Positions 1-9,557 of a DNA stretch of 64,000 nucleotides are shown here, piece by piece. Position 1 is the first letter of the stretch. Every line of letters starts with the position of its first letter. The stretch covers positions 2,384,001 through 2,448,000 of the forward strand of contig NZ_CP092334.1 of the NCBI RefSeq assembly GCF_018595685.2. The letters run 5' to 3'. The notes under the pieces are model-generated. The model did not search any database. It was not told where the DNA came from and saw only the letters and a program-made list of their open reading frames with translations. The stretch is from Flavihumibacter rivuli. Lineage in GTDB: Bacteria > Bacteroidota > Bacteroidia > Chitinophagales > Chitinophagaceae. The position numbers and the translations under genes were made by a program.

Positions 1-3000
1 GAGGTGCTGGCGGAACGGCGTCAACCACACAGGCTACCGTAGCACCATCATTTGCCGGCAGGGTAAAGACCGGCGCACTGATGGTATAGGTATAGGTCCA
101 ATCCCGGCTAACTCCGGAACAATCTGTATAGGTGAAGGTATATACCTTGGTACCTGCACATACAGGATCTGGTCCAACACTAACCGTGGGCGTAATGGTC
201 CTTCCGCAATTATCGGTCACTACCGGAGGAACAGGCAGTGTAGCATTTGCAACGCAGGCTACAGTAGAACCGGTATTGGCAGGCAGGCTGAAGACCGGAG
301 CACTAACGGTGTAAGTGAATACCCAATCCTGTGTATTGCCTTCGCAATCGGTGTACGTATAGGTATAAGTTCTTGTTCCCTCACAAGTTGGTTTAGGACT
401 CACAACAGGGGCAGAAGGTGTCAACGTCCTGCCGCAATTGTCCACAACTGTTGGTAAGACTGGCGCTATATCGGTAGCATCCGGACAGGCAACAGTGGTG
501 CCTGCATCAACAGGACCAGCAAAGGGTTCAAATTCTACTGTATATGTGAATACCCAATCCTGTGTATTGCCTTCGCAATCGGTATAGGTAAAGGTATACG
601 TTCTTGTTCCTTCACAAGTCGGCTTCGGACTCACCACCGGGGCAGATGGCGTAAGTGTTCTTCCGCAATTATCCACTACGGTGGGTAAGACCGGCGCTAC
701 ATCGGTAGCATCCGGACAGGCAACGGTTACACCCGCATCAACAGGGTCCGCAAAAGGTTGGAACTCTACAGTGTAAGTGAATACCCAATCCTGTGTATTG
801 CCTTCGCAATCGGTATACGTATAGGTGTAGGTCCTGGTTCCTTCACAAGTTGGCTTCGGGCTAACCACTGGTGCAGATGGCGTAAGCGTTCTTCCGCAAT
901 TGTCAACCACAGTGGGCAATACAGGAGCCACATCAGTAGCATCCGGACAGGCAACGGTAACACCGGCATCTACCGGATCAGCAAAGGGTTCAAATTCTAC
1001 TGTATATGTGAAGACCCAATTCTGTGTATTGCCTTCGCAATCGGTATACGTATAGGTATAGGTCCTTGTTCCTTCACAAGTCGGCTTCGCACTTACCACC
1101 GGAGCAGATGGGGTCAATACATTGCCGCAATTATCCACCACCACAGGAAGGCTGGTCGGGGCCACATCTGTAGCATCCGGACAGGCAACCGTTACTCCTG
1201 CATCAACAGGATTAGCGAAGGGCTGGTATTCTACTGTGTAGGTGAATACCCAGTCCTGGGTGTTGCCTTCACAATCGGTATACGTATAGGTGTAGGTCCT
1301 GGTCCCTTCACAGGTCGGCTTCGCACTTACAACAGGTGCAGAAGGCGTCAATACGTTTCCGCAATTATCCACCACCACAGGAAGGCTGGTCGGGGCCACA
1401 TCGGTAGCATCGGGACAAGCAACGGTAACACCGGCATCAACAGGATTGGCGAATGGCTGGTATTCTACCGTATAGGTAAACACCCAGTCCTGTGTATTGC
1501 CTTCACAATCGGTATAAGTGTAGGTATAGGTACGGGTTCCTTCGCAGGTTGGCTTCGGACTCACCACCGGAGCAGAAGGAGACAATATATTTCCACAATT
1601 ATCCACTACCACCGGAAGGTTAGATGGAGCTACATCGGTAGCATCCGGACAGGCAACGGTAACACCCGCATCAACAGGATTCGCGAAAGGCTGGTATTCC
1701 ACCGTGTAAGTGAATACCCAGTCCTGCGTATTGCCTTCACAATCGGTATAGGTATAAGTATAGGTTCTTGTTCCTTCACAAGTCGGTTTCGGACTTACCA
1801 CTGGTGCAGAAGGCGTCAGGGTCCTGCCGCAATTGTCTACAATAGTTGGCAGCGTTGGGGCCACATCGGTAGCATCGGGACAGGCAACGGTAACACCGGC
1901 ATCAACTGGATCAGCGAATGGCTGGTATTCCACTGTGTAGGTGAATACCCAGTCCTGGGTGTTGCCTTCACAATCAGTATAGGTGTAAGTATAGGTCCTG
2001 GCGCCTTCACAGGTTGGCTTCGGACTCACAACAGGAGCAGATGGTGTTAGTGTTCTTCCGCAATTATCAACAACAGTTGGCAATACCGGAGCAACATCGG
2101 TAGCATCCGGACAGGCAACGGTAACACCGGCATCAACAGGGTCCGCGAAGGGTACAAACTCTACTGTGTATGTAAACACCCAATTCTGGGTATTGCCTTC
2201 GCAATCAGTATACGTATAGGTGTAGGTCCTGGTACCTTCACAAGTTGGTTTCGCACTAATAACAGGAGCGGATGGGGTCAATAGGTTGCCGCAATTATCA
2301 ACTACCACAGGGAGGCTGGTTGGAGCTACATCAGTAGCATCGGGACAAGAAACGGTAACACCCGCATCAACAGGATCTGCGAAGGGCTGGCGTTCTACGG
2401 TATAAGTGAACACCCAATCCTGGGTATTGCCTTCACAGTCTGTATAAGTGTAAGTGTAAGTTCTTGTTCCTTCACAGGCTGGCTTCGCACTTACCACCGG
2501 TGCAGAAGGTGCCAATATGTTGCCACAATTATCAACCACCACAGGAAGGCTGGTCGGGGCCACATCGGTAGCATCCGGACAAGCAACAGTTACACCAGCA
2601 TCAACAGGATTAGCGAAGGGCTGGTATTCTACTGTGTAGGTGAATACCCAGTCCTGCGTATTGCCTTCACAATCGGTATACGTATAGGTGTAGGTCCTGG
2701 TGCCTTCACAGGTCGGCTTCGCACTTACAACAGGTGCAGAAGGCGTCAATACATTACCGCAATTATCCACCACAACAGGCAGGTTGGTCGGGGCCACATC
2801 GGTAGCATCCGGACAGGCAACGGTAACTCCCGCATCTACCGGGTTAGCGAAGGGTTGGCGTTCTACCGTATAGGTATATACCCAGTCCTGCGTATTGCCT
2901 TCGCAATCGGTGTAGGTATACGTGTAGGTCCTGGTGCCTTCACAACCAGGCTTAGCACTTACAACTGGAGCTGATGGTGTCAATACATTGCCACAATTAT

Positions 3001-6000
3001 CCACCACAACAGGCAGGCTGGTCGGGGCCACATCAGTAGCATCGGGACAAGCAACAGTAACACCTGCATCTACCGGGTCGGCAAATGGCTGGCGCTCTAC
3101 TGTATAGGTGAATACCCAATTTTGTGTATTGCCCTCACAGTCGGTATAGGTATAGGTATAGGTCCTGGTACCCTCACAGCCTGGTTTAGCACTAACAACA
3201 GGCGCTGAAGGTGTAAGGGTCCTACCGCAATTGTCTACAACAGTTGGCAGCGTTGGCGCTACATCGGTAGCATCAGGACAGGCAACGGTAACACCGGCAT
3301 CTACCGGATCAGCAAAGGGTTCAAATTCTACTGTATATGTGAACACCCAATTCTGGGTATTGCCTTCACAATCAGTATAAGTATACGTGTAGGTTCTTGT
3401 TCCCTCACAAGCAGGCTTTGGACTAACAACAGGAGCAGATGGCGTCAATACATTGCCACAATTATCCACCACTACCGGCAAGATGGATGGAGCCACATCT
3501 GTAGCATCCGGACAAGCAACGGTAATGCCTGCATCAACCGGGTCAGCGAATGGTTGACGTTCTACGGTATAAGTGTAGGTCCAGCTCCTGGACAATCCTG
3601 AACAATCTGTATAAGAATAGGTATAGGTACGGGTTCCTTCGCAGGCTGGCTTGGCACTGATCACCGGTGCAGAAGGCGTCAATATATTACCACACACATC
3701 TGTAACCACAGGAGGTGTGGGCGCAACATCGGTAGCATCCGGACAGGCGACTGTTGAACCGGCATTGGCAGGTACGACAGGAGCGGTGGTCCTATCGATG
3801 ATATAAGTGTATTGCCATTCACTGAACAACCCTTCACAATCCGTATAACGGAAAGTATACACTTTAGTACCCTCACAATCCGGATCCGGACTGGCGGTCA
3901 CTGTTGGGGTTATAGGCGTTCCACAGGCATCATTCACCACAAAATTCGGTACAGGCTGAACGGCCTGGGCCAGACACTGCACGGTTGTACCGGCATTGGC
4001 AGGCACGACAGGAACAGCTGTGTTGTTAATGGTAATGATCTGGGTGCACTCCGTGAAATTGCCACAGGCATCCGAGGCACGATAGGTACGCGCAATTGTA
4101 TAATTATTGGGACAGGCAGGGTCAAGGTTATTTATCACATCTCCCACCCAGGTGATCACCGGCTGGGTAAGACAAAGATCACTCGCAACACCACCAGCTG
4201 CAACAAATGTTGCATAATTGTTGGCAGGCGCAGGAACACTGCTTGGACAATTCACCGTAATGTTTGGTGGACAAGTAATATTGGGCGCTGTCTGGTCCAG
4301 GATCTGGATATTGGCTACTGCTGTTGCCACGTTGCCGCAGTTATCCGTAGCCGTAAAGGTCACCGGCTGTAACAATCCGCATGACTGGGTGAACGCCTGG
4401 TAATTATTGGTAACAGTGAGTGCCACACCAGGATTGAAGGCATCAACTGCAGTGGCAGAAGCAAGCCATGCCTGGATCTGCGATTGCACATTCGGGTTAT
4501 TACATTCGATCTGCAGGGTGGCAGGAACGGTAATTACCGGACCGGTCTGGTCAAAGACCACCGTAAAATTGGTGGTGTCCTTGTTACAGGCGATGCCGCT
4601 CTGGGTCTCAGTTACGATCAACGAATAGTTTCCTGCAGCAGGTGGGGTGAACCCTGGTCCTGTAGTAGAAACAACAGATCCCCCGCCATTCGGTGCATTC
4701 CTCCATTCATAGGTATAGGTACCACCGGCAGGAATAACAGAAGCCGTGAGCTGGGGAACATTATTGGGACAGATAACCGCAGGAACATTCACGGTTGCCT
4801 GGATCGGGGGCAATACATTAACGGTGATCTCCTTACAGTCCGTAATGGGCAGGCCATTACAGATCACATTGGTGGCAACCGTTCCGCAAACCTGGTAAAC
4901 GATGCTGGCAGGGGCACTGGCATCAGGGGTGAATACCGGGTTGGCACAATTCGTACAGGACAGGTACTTTAACAGGGACTGGTCTGCCGGAGACTTTACA
5001 GTCCAGGTAATGGTATTGGGAAGCACCCCGGTAAAGCTCAATTGGGCAGAACAATTGGCATCGGCCCTGGTCAACAAGCCTTCCCCACCGGTCACCCCAC
5101 TGATCGATTCGATCGTATATACGTTCTGGTTATTACCGGGCTTACAGAAGGTAAGGGTGTAGAACCTGTTTCCTTCCAGACAGATGGCTTCACCTACAGG
5201 AATCTCCGGTCCACAATCGATTTGGTAATAAAGTGCACCGGGAGGAATGGCACCAGACTTAATCCTGAAGATCAAACCAACGGCATCCTTATCCAGGAAA
5301 ACATTGAAGGAAATACAACGCGGAGGCGGGGGTCCTGTTGCACCACAACACAAGCCCTGCCTTACAACAGAAGGTGAGGTCCAAAGACTGTCCGGGTCAC
5401 CCTGCAGGTTAACAGGGAAGAACGGAACATTCGATTGACAAACCGAACAGGAGGCAGTATTGGCAACGGAAATAGTTTGTGTACAGGTTGAAACATTACC
5501 ACAGGCATCGGTTGCCCTCCACACTCGAATAACACTGGAAGGACAGAATCCGGGCTTGCCTTCAAGGCCGGTATAGGATTCACTGATCATTTCAACGGTT
5601 AGGGTACCGTTACAGTTATCCGTAGCCGTTACAGTGGCCGGGTTGGGGGCAGGAATATCATTAGGCGTCGCAACGGTAAAGTTGGAACAGGTGATTACCG
5701 GCGGCGTCGTATCATCTACGGTGATGGTTTGTACGGCAGTTGAAAAATTACCAAAAGCATCGGTAGCCCTCCAGGTCCTGGTAATGGTTTGCCTTCCCAC
5801 ACAGGTTCCGTTCACCACCACATCAGTATAGGTGATGGTAACCGTTCCGCCACAATTATCAGTTGCTGTTGCCTGGCCGGTATTGGCAGGCAAGGTACTT
5901 GCTCCACACTGGATACTTCTATTGGAAGGCGCGGTAATAACTGGAGCTACTACATCCCCTATCACGACAGTGGTAGTGGTTGAGAAGGCCGCGCAACCCG

Positions 6001-8980
6001 CTGCTGCCGGGAAGGATAAGGTTACGGTATAGGTGCCGGCAGTAGAAGTTGCGGTGTTGATCGCACCCGTTGTTGGATTGATGCTCAACCCTGCACCGGC
6101 GGAGAAGGTTCCACCGGCAGTACCGATCCTGGTTACATTAACTGTACCAGTTGAAGGACAAAAAGGCCCGCCTGCATAACTAATGGTTGCAAATGGGGCA
6201 GTTGTAATGGTAACAGAGGTCGTCGCTACCAGGTTGGCACATCCGCCAGATCCGGGTTTGGTATACGTTACGGTATAGGTACCGGGCACACTGGTGGAAG
6301 GAGTGATGGCACCGGTTGCTGAATTAATGGTCAAACCGGCAGGCGCAGCATACGTTCCGCCTGTGTAAGCATTTGTACCGGTAAGGGTTACAGGCTGTGC
6401 AGTGGTCAGACTGGTACAGAACGGCGAGCCGGTATAAGCAATGCTGGCCGTTGGCAGCGCAGTAATAGTTACGGATGTATTGGCCGATACTGCAGCACAA
6501 CCACCAGCGGCGGGAATGGTATAGGTGATCACATAAACACCCGGTGTACTTCCATTGGGTATGAATGTACCGGTGGCGGGATTCACACTGAGACCGGTTG
6601 ATGGGGAAACAGAATAGGTTCCACCTGAAGCACCGGACAATACTACATTCCTTGGGGTTACATCATTGGAACAGAACGGACCACCCGGGTAGGCAATACT
6701 TGCCGTAGGTGGCTCGGTAATGGTAACGGTTGTGGTTACAGGAACGGCCGGACACCCACCGGATGCCGGAATAGTATAGGTTATAGTATACGTACCAGGA
6801 GCACTTGTACTTGGATTGAAGCCACCATTAGAGTTATTCAGGGAAAGACCTGAGGGAGAAGCAGCAAATGCTCCACCCAGGTAAGCTGCTGTGCCGGTAA
6901 GGCTTACCGATTGAACAGCATTCACCGTCCGGCAATAGGCCGGCGCTGAATAAGCGATGGTTGCAGTTGGGATAGGCGTTACCGTGACACTATAATTCAC
7001 GGGTGTACCAATACAGCCATTGGCAGATGGGGTTACTGTATACACTACAGTACCAGGGGTAGTACCGGTTGCTGTCAGGTTCTGGGAGATCACCGCACCG
7101 GAACCAGCACTGGCACCGGAAACGCCGGTTTGCGTTACGGTCCATGAAAAACTTGTTCCGCTTACCCCACCAGCCAGGTTAATGGTCGCCGTTGTGCCGG
7201 AACAAATGGTCTGGGTGGCAGGTGTTCCTGCAACAGTTGGGGTTGGGTTAACGGTGATCGTGAAGCTTTGTGGGGTGCCTGTACATCCATTGGCTACAGG
7301 GGTTACGGTAAGGGTCGAACTAATCGGTGTACTGCCACTATTCGTTGCCGTGAAAGATGGAATATTTCCTGTTCCACTCGCAGCAAGGCCGATCGCAGGA
7401 TTGCTGTTGGTCCAGTTATAAACGGTACCGGAAACAGCTCCTGTAAAGTTTACAGCCGTAGTTGTAGCACCATTACATACCACCTGGTCGGCGGGATCGG
7501 CAACAGTAGGCACCGGGTTAACGGTGATGGTGAAGGATTGCGGGGTTCCGCTACAACCCGTAGCAGAGGGTGTTGCCGTTATCGTTGCAGTAATGGGCGC
7601 ATTCGTTGCATTCACCGCAACGAATGAAGGGATATTTGAAGTGCCGTTGGCAGCTAGGCCAATGGCCGTGTTGGAATTGGTCCAGTTAACTATGGTTCCG
7701 GCAACTGATCCACCAAATGACAGAAGGCCGGTAGACTGGCCGGCGCATAATACAAGATTGGAGGGAACAGTAAGGTCAGGTGTTGGATTGACTGTAATGG
7801 TGAAGGTCCTGCTGGTACCCGTACAACCATTGGCTGTTGGGGTTACCGTAATGGTGGCGCTGATGGGCGTGGTGCCCGGGTTCGTTGCCGTGAATGTTCC
7901 GATATTACCAGTACCACTCGCAGCAAGACCAATCGAAGGATTACTGTTGGTCCAGTTATAAACGGTACCGGCAACAGCACCAGAGAAAGCGAAGATCGTT
8001 ATGCCCGCACCATTACATATGGTCCTGTTGGCAATAAAGTTAACCGTAGGTCTTGGGTTAACAGTAATCGTAAAGCTCTGTGCAGCACCGGTGCAGCCAT
8101 TGGCAACCGGGGTAACCGTAATGGTAGCACTGATCGGTGCAGTACCAGCATTTGTGGCGGTAAAGGAGGGTATATTACCGGTACCGCTCGCAGCCAGGCC
8201 AATGGCAGGATTGCTATTGGTCCAGTTGTATACAGTACCAGCTACTGCTCCTGTAAAGGTTACGTCAGTAGTTGCAGCACCGTTACAGACTACCTGGTCG
8301 GCAGGATCAGCAACATCAGGGATAGCATGGATAGTTATATTAACTGGCGTCCTGCTTGAAGAAACACAATTGGAGGAGGTATTCCTGGCTTCTGCATAAA
8401 ATATTGTGCTGGCAGCAAGTGGTCCCGTATTGAAACTAAGGCCCGAACCCAACAACACCCCACCTGTTGGGGCATCGTACCAATCGATGGTCTCACCGGC
8501 ACCAGCACTACCTGATAGTACTACAGAGCCCGGACCACAGCGTTCAGTATTGTTGGTTGCAGGATTGGATGGCAGCGGGTTGACTGTAAGCGTGATCGAT
8601 TGGTTGGTGATACAGGCATCGGCAGTCAGGGTAAGCGAGTAAGTACCCCCAACCGTTGTGGTGAAGCTGGCCACATTACCTGGATTGGGAAAGCCCGAGG
8701 GGACAGTCCAGGAATAAGTAATATTGGTAAGGTCAGCATCAGGAGTGGCGGTGATGGTAACTGGCGTACCTGCACAAACAACAGGGTCAGTGATGGAAAG
8801 GACTACATTACAACCTTTTTGGCTGGCATTGGAACGGTTAACAGTATCAGTAGGAAGGTGATCCGCAGCAATTACTGCAGATGGGTTGGCCATGAACAGG
8901 GCCAATATGAAGGAAAGGACAAGGAAAGGCTTCCTAATCCCAAATTTCAATAGATATTGGTTCGCCAGGTTAAGGTTCAT
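1..8980 (-). CDS. giant secreted PKD/HYR-like repeat protein (partial, C-terminus outside window)
   Basis: The minus-strand frame opens with ATG at 8980 and stays open to the left edge: 2,993 codons are visible and the frame at the edge still reads sensible repeat protein. Residues 1 to about 40 form a signal peptide (basic start, hydrophobic FLVLSFILALFM core, Ala-rich cleavage region). Residues about 50-1000 are a chain of Ig/PKD-like domains, many starting with PxVCxGxxxT or ending TITVNP. HYR-like domains with ATDNCGG motifs follow from about 1010. A cysteine-containing unique stretch lies around 1180-1300. A long tandem array of 77/78-residue units with CEGTRTYTYTYTDCEGN occupies about 1790-2890. 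The family is typical of Bacteroidota surface or secreted adhesin-like proteins, usually exported by the type IX system. The expected sorting domain would lie beyond the edge. The function is inferred only, as surface attachment or matrix. It is followed on the same strand by nothing visible and preceded by another secreted giant. Confidence 0.88.
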   Translation of the reverse strand, partial: MNLNLANQYLLKFGIRKPFLVLSFILALFMANPSAVIAADHLPTDTVNRSNASQKGCNVVLSITDPVVCAGTPVTITATPDADLTNITYSWTVPSGFPNPGNVASFTTTVGGTYSLTLTADACITNQSITLTVNPLPSNPATNNTERCGPGSVVLSGSAGAGETIDWYDAPTGGVLLGSGLSFNTGPLAASTIFYAEARNTSSNCVSSSRTPVNITIHAIPDVADPADQVVCNGAATTDVTFTGAVAGTVYNWTNSNPAIGLAASGTGNIPSFTATNAGTAPISATITVTPVANGCTGAAQSFTITVNPRPTVNFIANRTICNGAGITIFAFSGAVAGTVYNWTNSNPSIGLAASGTGNIGTFTATNPGTTPISATITVTPTANGCTGTSRTFTITVNPTPDLTVPSNLVLCAGQSTGLLSFGGSVAGTIVNWTNSNTAIGLAANGTSNIPSFVAVNATNAPITATITATPSATGCSGTPQSFTITVNPVPTVADPADQVVCNGATTTAVNFTGAVSGTVYNWTNSNPAIGLAASGTGNIPSFTATNSGSTPISSTLTVTPVANGCTGTPQSFTITVNPTPTVAGTPATQTICSGTTATINLAGGVSGTSFSWTVTQTGVSGASAGSGAVISQNLTATGTTPGTVVYTVTPSANGCIGTPVNYSVTVTPIPTATIAYSAPAYCRTVNAVQSVSLTGTAAYLGGAFAASPSGLSLNNSNGGFNPSTSAPGTYTITYTIPASGGCPAVPVTTTVTITEPPTASIAYPGGPFCSNDVTPRNVVLSGASGGTYSVSPSTGLSVNPATGTFIPNGSTPGVYVITYTIPAAGGCAAVSANTSVTITALPTASIAYTGSPFCTSLTTAQPVTLTGTNAYTGGTYAAPAGLTINSATGAITPSTSVPGTYTVTYTKPGSGGCANLVATTSVTITTAPFATISYAGGPFCPSTGTVNVTRIGTAGGTFSAGAGLSINPTTGAINTATSTAGTYTVTLSFPAAAGCAAFSTTTTVVIGDVVAPVITAPSNRSIQCGASTLPANTGQATATDNCGGTVTITYTDVVVNGTCVGRQTITRTWRATDAFGNFSTAVQTITVDDTTPPVITCSNFTVATPNDIPAPNPATVTATDNCNGTLTVEMISESYTGLEGKPGFCPSSVIRVWRATDACGNVSTCTQTISVANTASCSVCQSNVPFFPVNLQGDPDSLWTSPSVVRQGLCCGATGPPPPRCISFNVFLDKDAVGLIFRIKSGAIPPGALYYQIDCGPEIPVGEAICLEGNRFYTLTFCKPGNNQNVYTIESISGVTGGEGLLTRADANCSAQLSFTGVLPNTITWTVKSPADQSLLKYLSCTNCANPVFTPDASAPASIVYQVCGTVATNVICNGLPITDCKEITVNVLPPIQATVNVPAVICPNNVPQLTASVIPAGGTYTYEWRNAPNGGGSVVSTTGPGFTPPAAGNYSLIVTETQSGIACNKDTTNFTVVFDQTGPVITVPATLQIECNNPNVQSQIQAWLASATAVDAFNPGVALTVTNNYQAFTQSCGLLQPVTFTATDNCGNVATAVANIQILDQTAPNITCPPNITVNCPSSVPAPANNYATFVAAGGVASDLCLTQPVITWVGDVINNLDPACPNNYTIARTYRASDACGNFTECTQIITINNTAVPVVPANAGTTVQCLAQAVQPVPNFVVNDACGTPITPTVTASPDPDCEGTKVYTFRYTDCEGLFSEWQYTYIIDRTTAPVVPANAGSTVACPDATDVAPTPPVVTDVCGNILTPSAPVISAKPACEGTRTYTYSYTDCSGLSRSWTYTYTVERQPFADPVDAGITVACPDATDVAPSILPVVVDNCGNVLTPSAPVVSPKPACEGTRTYTYTYTDCEGNTQNWVFTYTVEFEPFADPVDAGVTVACPDATDVAPTLPTVVDNCGRTLTPSAPVVSAKPGCEGTRTYTYTYTDCEGNTQNWVFTYTVERQPFADPVDAGVTVACPDATDVAPTSLPVVVDNCGNVLTPSAPVVSAKPGCEGTRTYTYTYTDCEGNTQDWVYTYTVERQPFANPVDAGVTVACPDATDVAPTNLPVVVDNCGNVLTPSAPVVSAKPTCEGTRTYTYTYTDCEGNTQDWVFTYTVEYQPFANPVDAGVTVACPDATDVAPTSLPVVVDNCGNILAPSAPVVSAKPACEGTRTYTYTYTDCEGNTQDWVFTYTVERQPFADPVDAGVTVSCPDATDVAPTSLPVVVDNCGNLLTPSAPVISAKPTCEGTRTYTYTYTDCEGNTQNWVFTYTVEFVPFADPVDAGVTVACPDATDVAPVLPTVVDNCGRTLTPSAPVVSPKPTCEGARTYTYTYTDCEGNTQDWVFTYTVEYQPFADPVDAGVTVACPDATDVAPTLPTIVDNCGRTLTPSAPVVSPKPTCEGTRTYTYTYTDCEGNTQDWVFTYTVEYQPFANPVDAGVTVACPDATDVAPSNLPVVVDNCGNILSPSAPVVSPKPTCEGTRTYTYTYTDCEGNTQDWVFTYTVEYQPFANPVDAGVTVACPDATDVAPTSLPVVVDNCGNVLTPSAPVVSAKPTCEGTRTYTYTYTDCEGNTQDWVFTYTVEYQPFANPVDAGVTVACPDATDVAPTSLPVVVDNCGNVLTPSAPVVSAKPTCEGTRTYTYTYTDCEGNTQNWVFTYTVEFEPFADPVDAGVTVACPDATDVAPVLPTVVDNCGRTLTPSAPVVSPKPTCEGTRTYTYTYTDCEGNTQDWVFTYTVEFQPFADPVDAGVTVACPDATDVAPVLPTVVDNCGRTLTPSAPVVSPKPTCEGTRTYTFTYTDCEGNTQDWVFTYTVEFEPFAGPVDAGTTVACPDATDIAPVLPTVVDNCGRTLTPSAPVVSPKPTCEGTRTYTYTYTDCEGNTQDWVFTYTVSAPVFSLPANTGSTVACVANATLPVPPVVTDNCGRTITPTVSVGPDPVCAGTKVYTFTYTDCSGVSRDWTYTYTISAPVFTLPANDGATVACVVDAVPPAP
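310..3620 (-). repeat. tandem array of about 14 units of 231/234 bp inside the giant gene
   Basis: The marker gtgtattgcc (or a one- to two-base variant) recurs at 331, 562, 793, 1024, 1258, 1492, 1726, 1957, 2188, 2422, 2656, 2890, 3124 and 3355. The spacing is exactly 231 or 234 bp, that is 77 or 78 codons. A diverged unit lies at about 3586 and another at the left end near 90. The 3-bp difference comes from one extra codon in the VAPTSLPVVVDNCG version versus VAPTLPTVVDNCG. Each unit contains two cysteine-bearing motifs, VACPDATDVAP and DCEGNTQDWVFTYTVE. High identity between units implies recent expansion or gene conversion, and makes the region prone to length variation and misassembly. 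Confidence 0.93.
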
Positions 8981-9557
8981 CTAGGGTCTGCTGGTTTTTA
9001 GTCCGGCCTGGGTTAATGCAGGCTGAAACCGACTTAGGATAATTGAAAAAATGCCTAGTTAACGATAGGGGTAGGATCTTCTATTGGTCTGAGTATTCTG
9101 CTGTTGGTCTATTCCGGTACAGGTTGGTCCTGTATTGCTGTTGAAGGATGCAAGGGCCATCCTTTTCATTCGTTTTGATCCGCTTGGTGCCGGACCTTTA
9201 TTAAACCTTAGCTTTTGGGATTGGGAAGAGGAGAGTCAATTCTCGAAATCATGGTACCCAGGTACTGGTCAGGGGACCTGCATCAGCGAATTGGGGCAAC
9301 GCCTTCATGCAAACTCATCAGCTTTGGTTTCAATTCCCAGGGTACGATCAATATAAACCATTAACGGAAGTGGGTAGAAAATATTACCCTCACTTGAAAA
9401 AAAACTTTAAACTCTGAAGCCATAACCTTGCTACCGGCCATCAACCATCTATACTTATGATCAGATTCCCGCCAGGTCTTCCCTTTCCCTAAAATAAAAA
9501 TGGGTTGCCAAGTGCATTTTACTGCATTGGCAACCCATTGATTATCAAATAAAAAAT
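8981..9557. other. intergenic, no gene seen
   Basis: This 577-bp gap lies between the two giant minus-strand genes. It should hold the promoter of the left gene, but I see no convincing TAnnTTTG element. The only clear structure is the terminator of the right-hand gene at 9494-9538. Short open frames here show no recognisable protein. Confidence 0.6.
9494..9538 (-). terminator. rho-independent terminator of the MopE/Calx-beta gene
   Basis: The inverted repeat tgggttgccaagtgca / tgcattggcaaccca (9501-9537) is almost perfect with a short TTTTAC-like loop. Read on the minus strand it is followed by a T-rich run (9491-9500, TTTTTATTTT), 20 bp past the stop codon at 9558. Confidence 0.85.

Noticed and set aside
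758..2050. 430-codon plus-strand open frame
   Set aside because: It is antisense to the giant repeat gene, repeats with the same 231/234-bp period and has no protein features of its own.
310..3620. CRISPR-like or satellite repeats
   Set aside because: The 231/234-bp units are multiples of three and read continuously as protein.
9135..9356. 73-codon plus-strand frame in the intergenic gap
   Set aside because: No motif, no start signal; probably chance.
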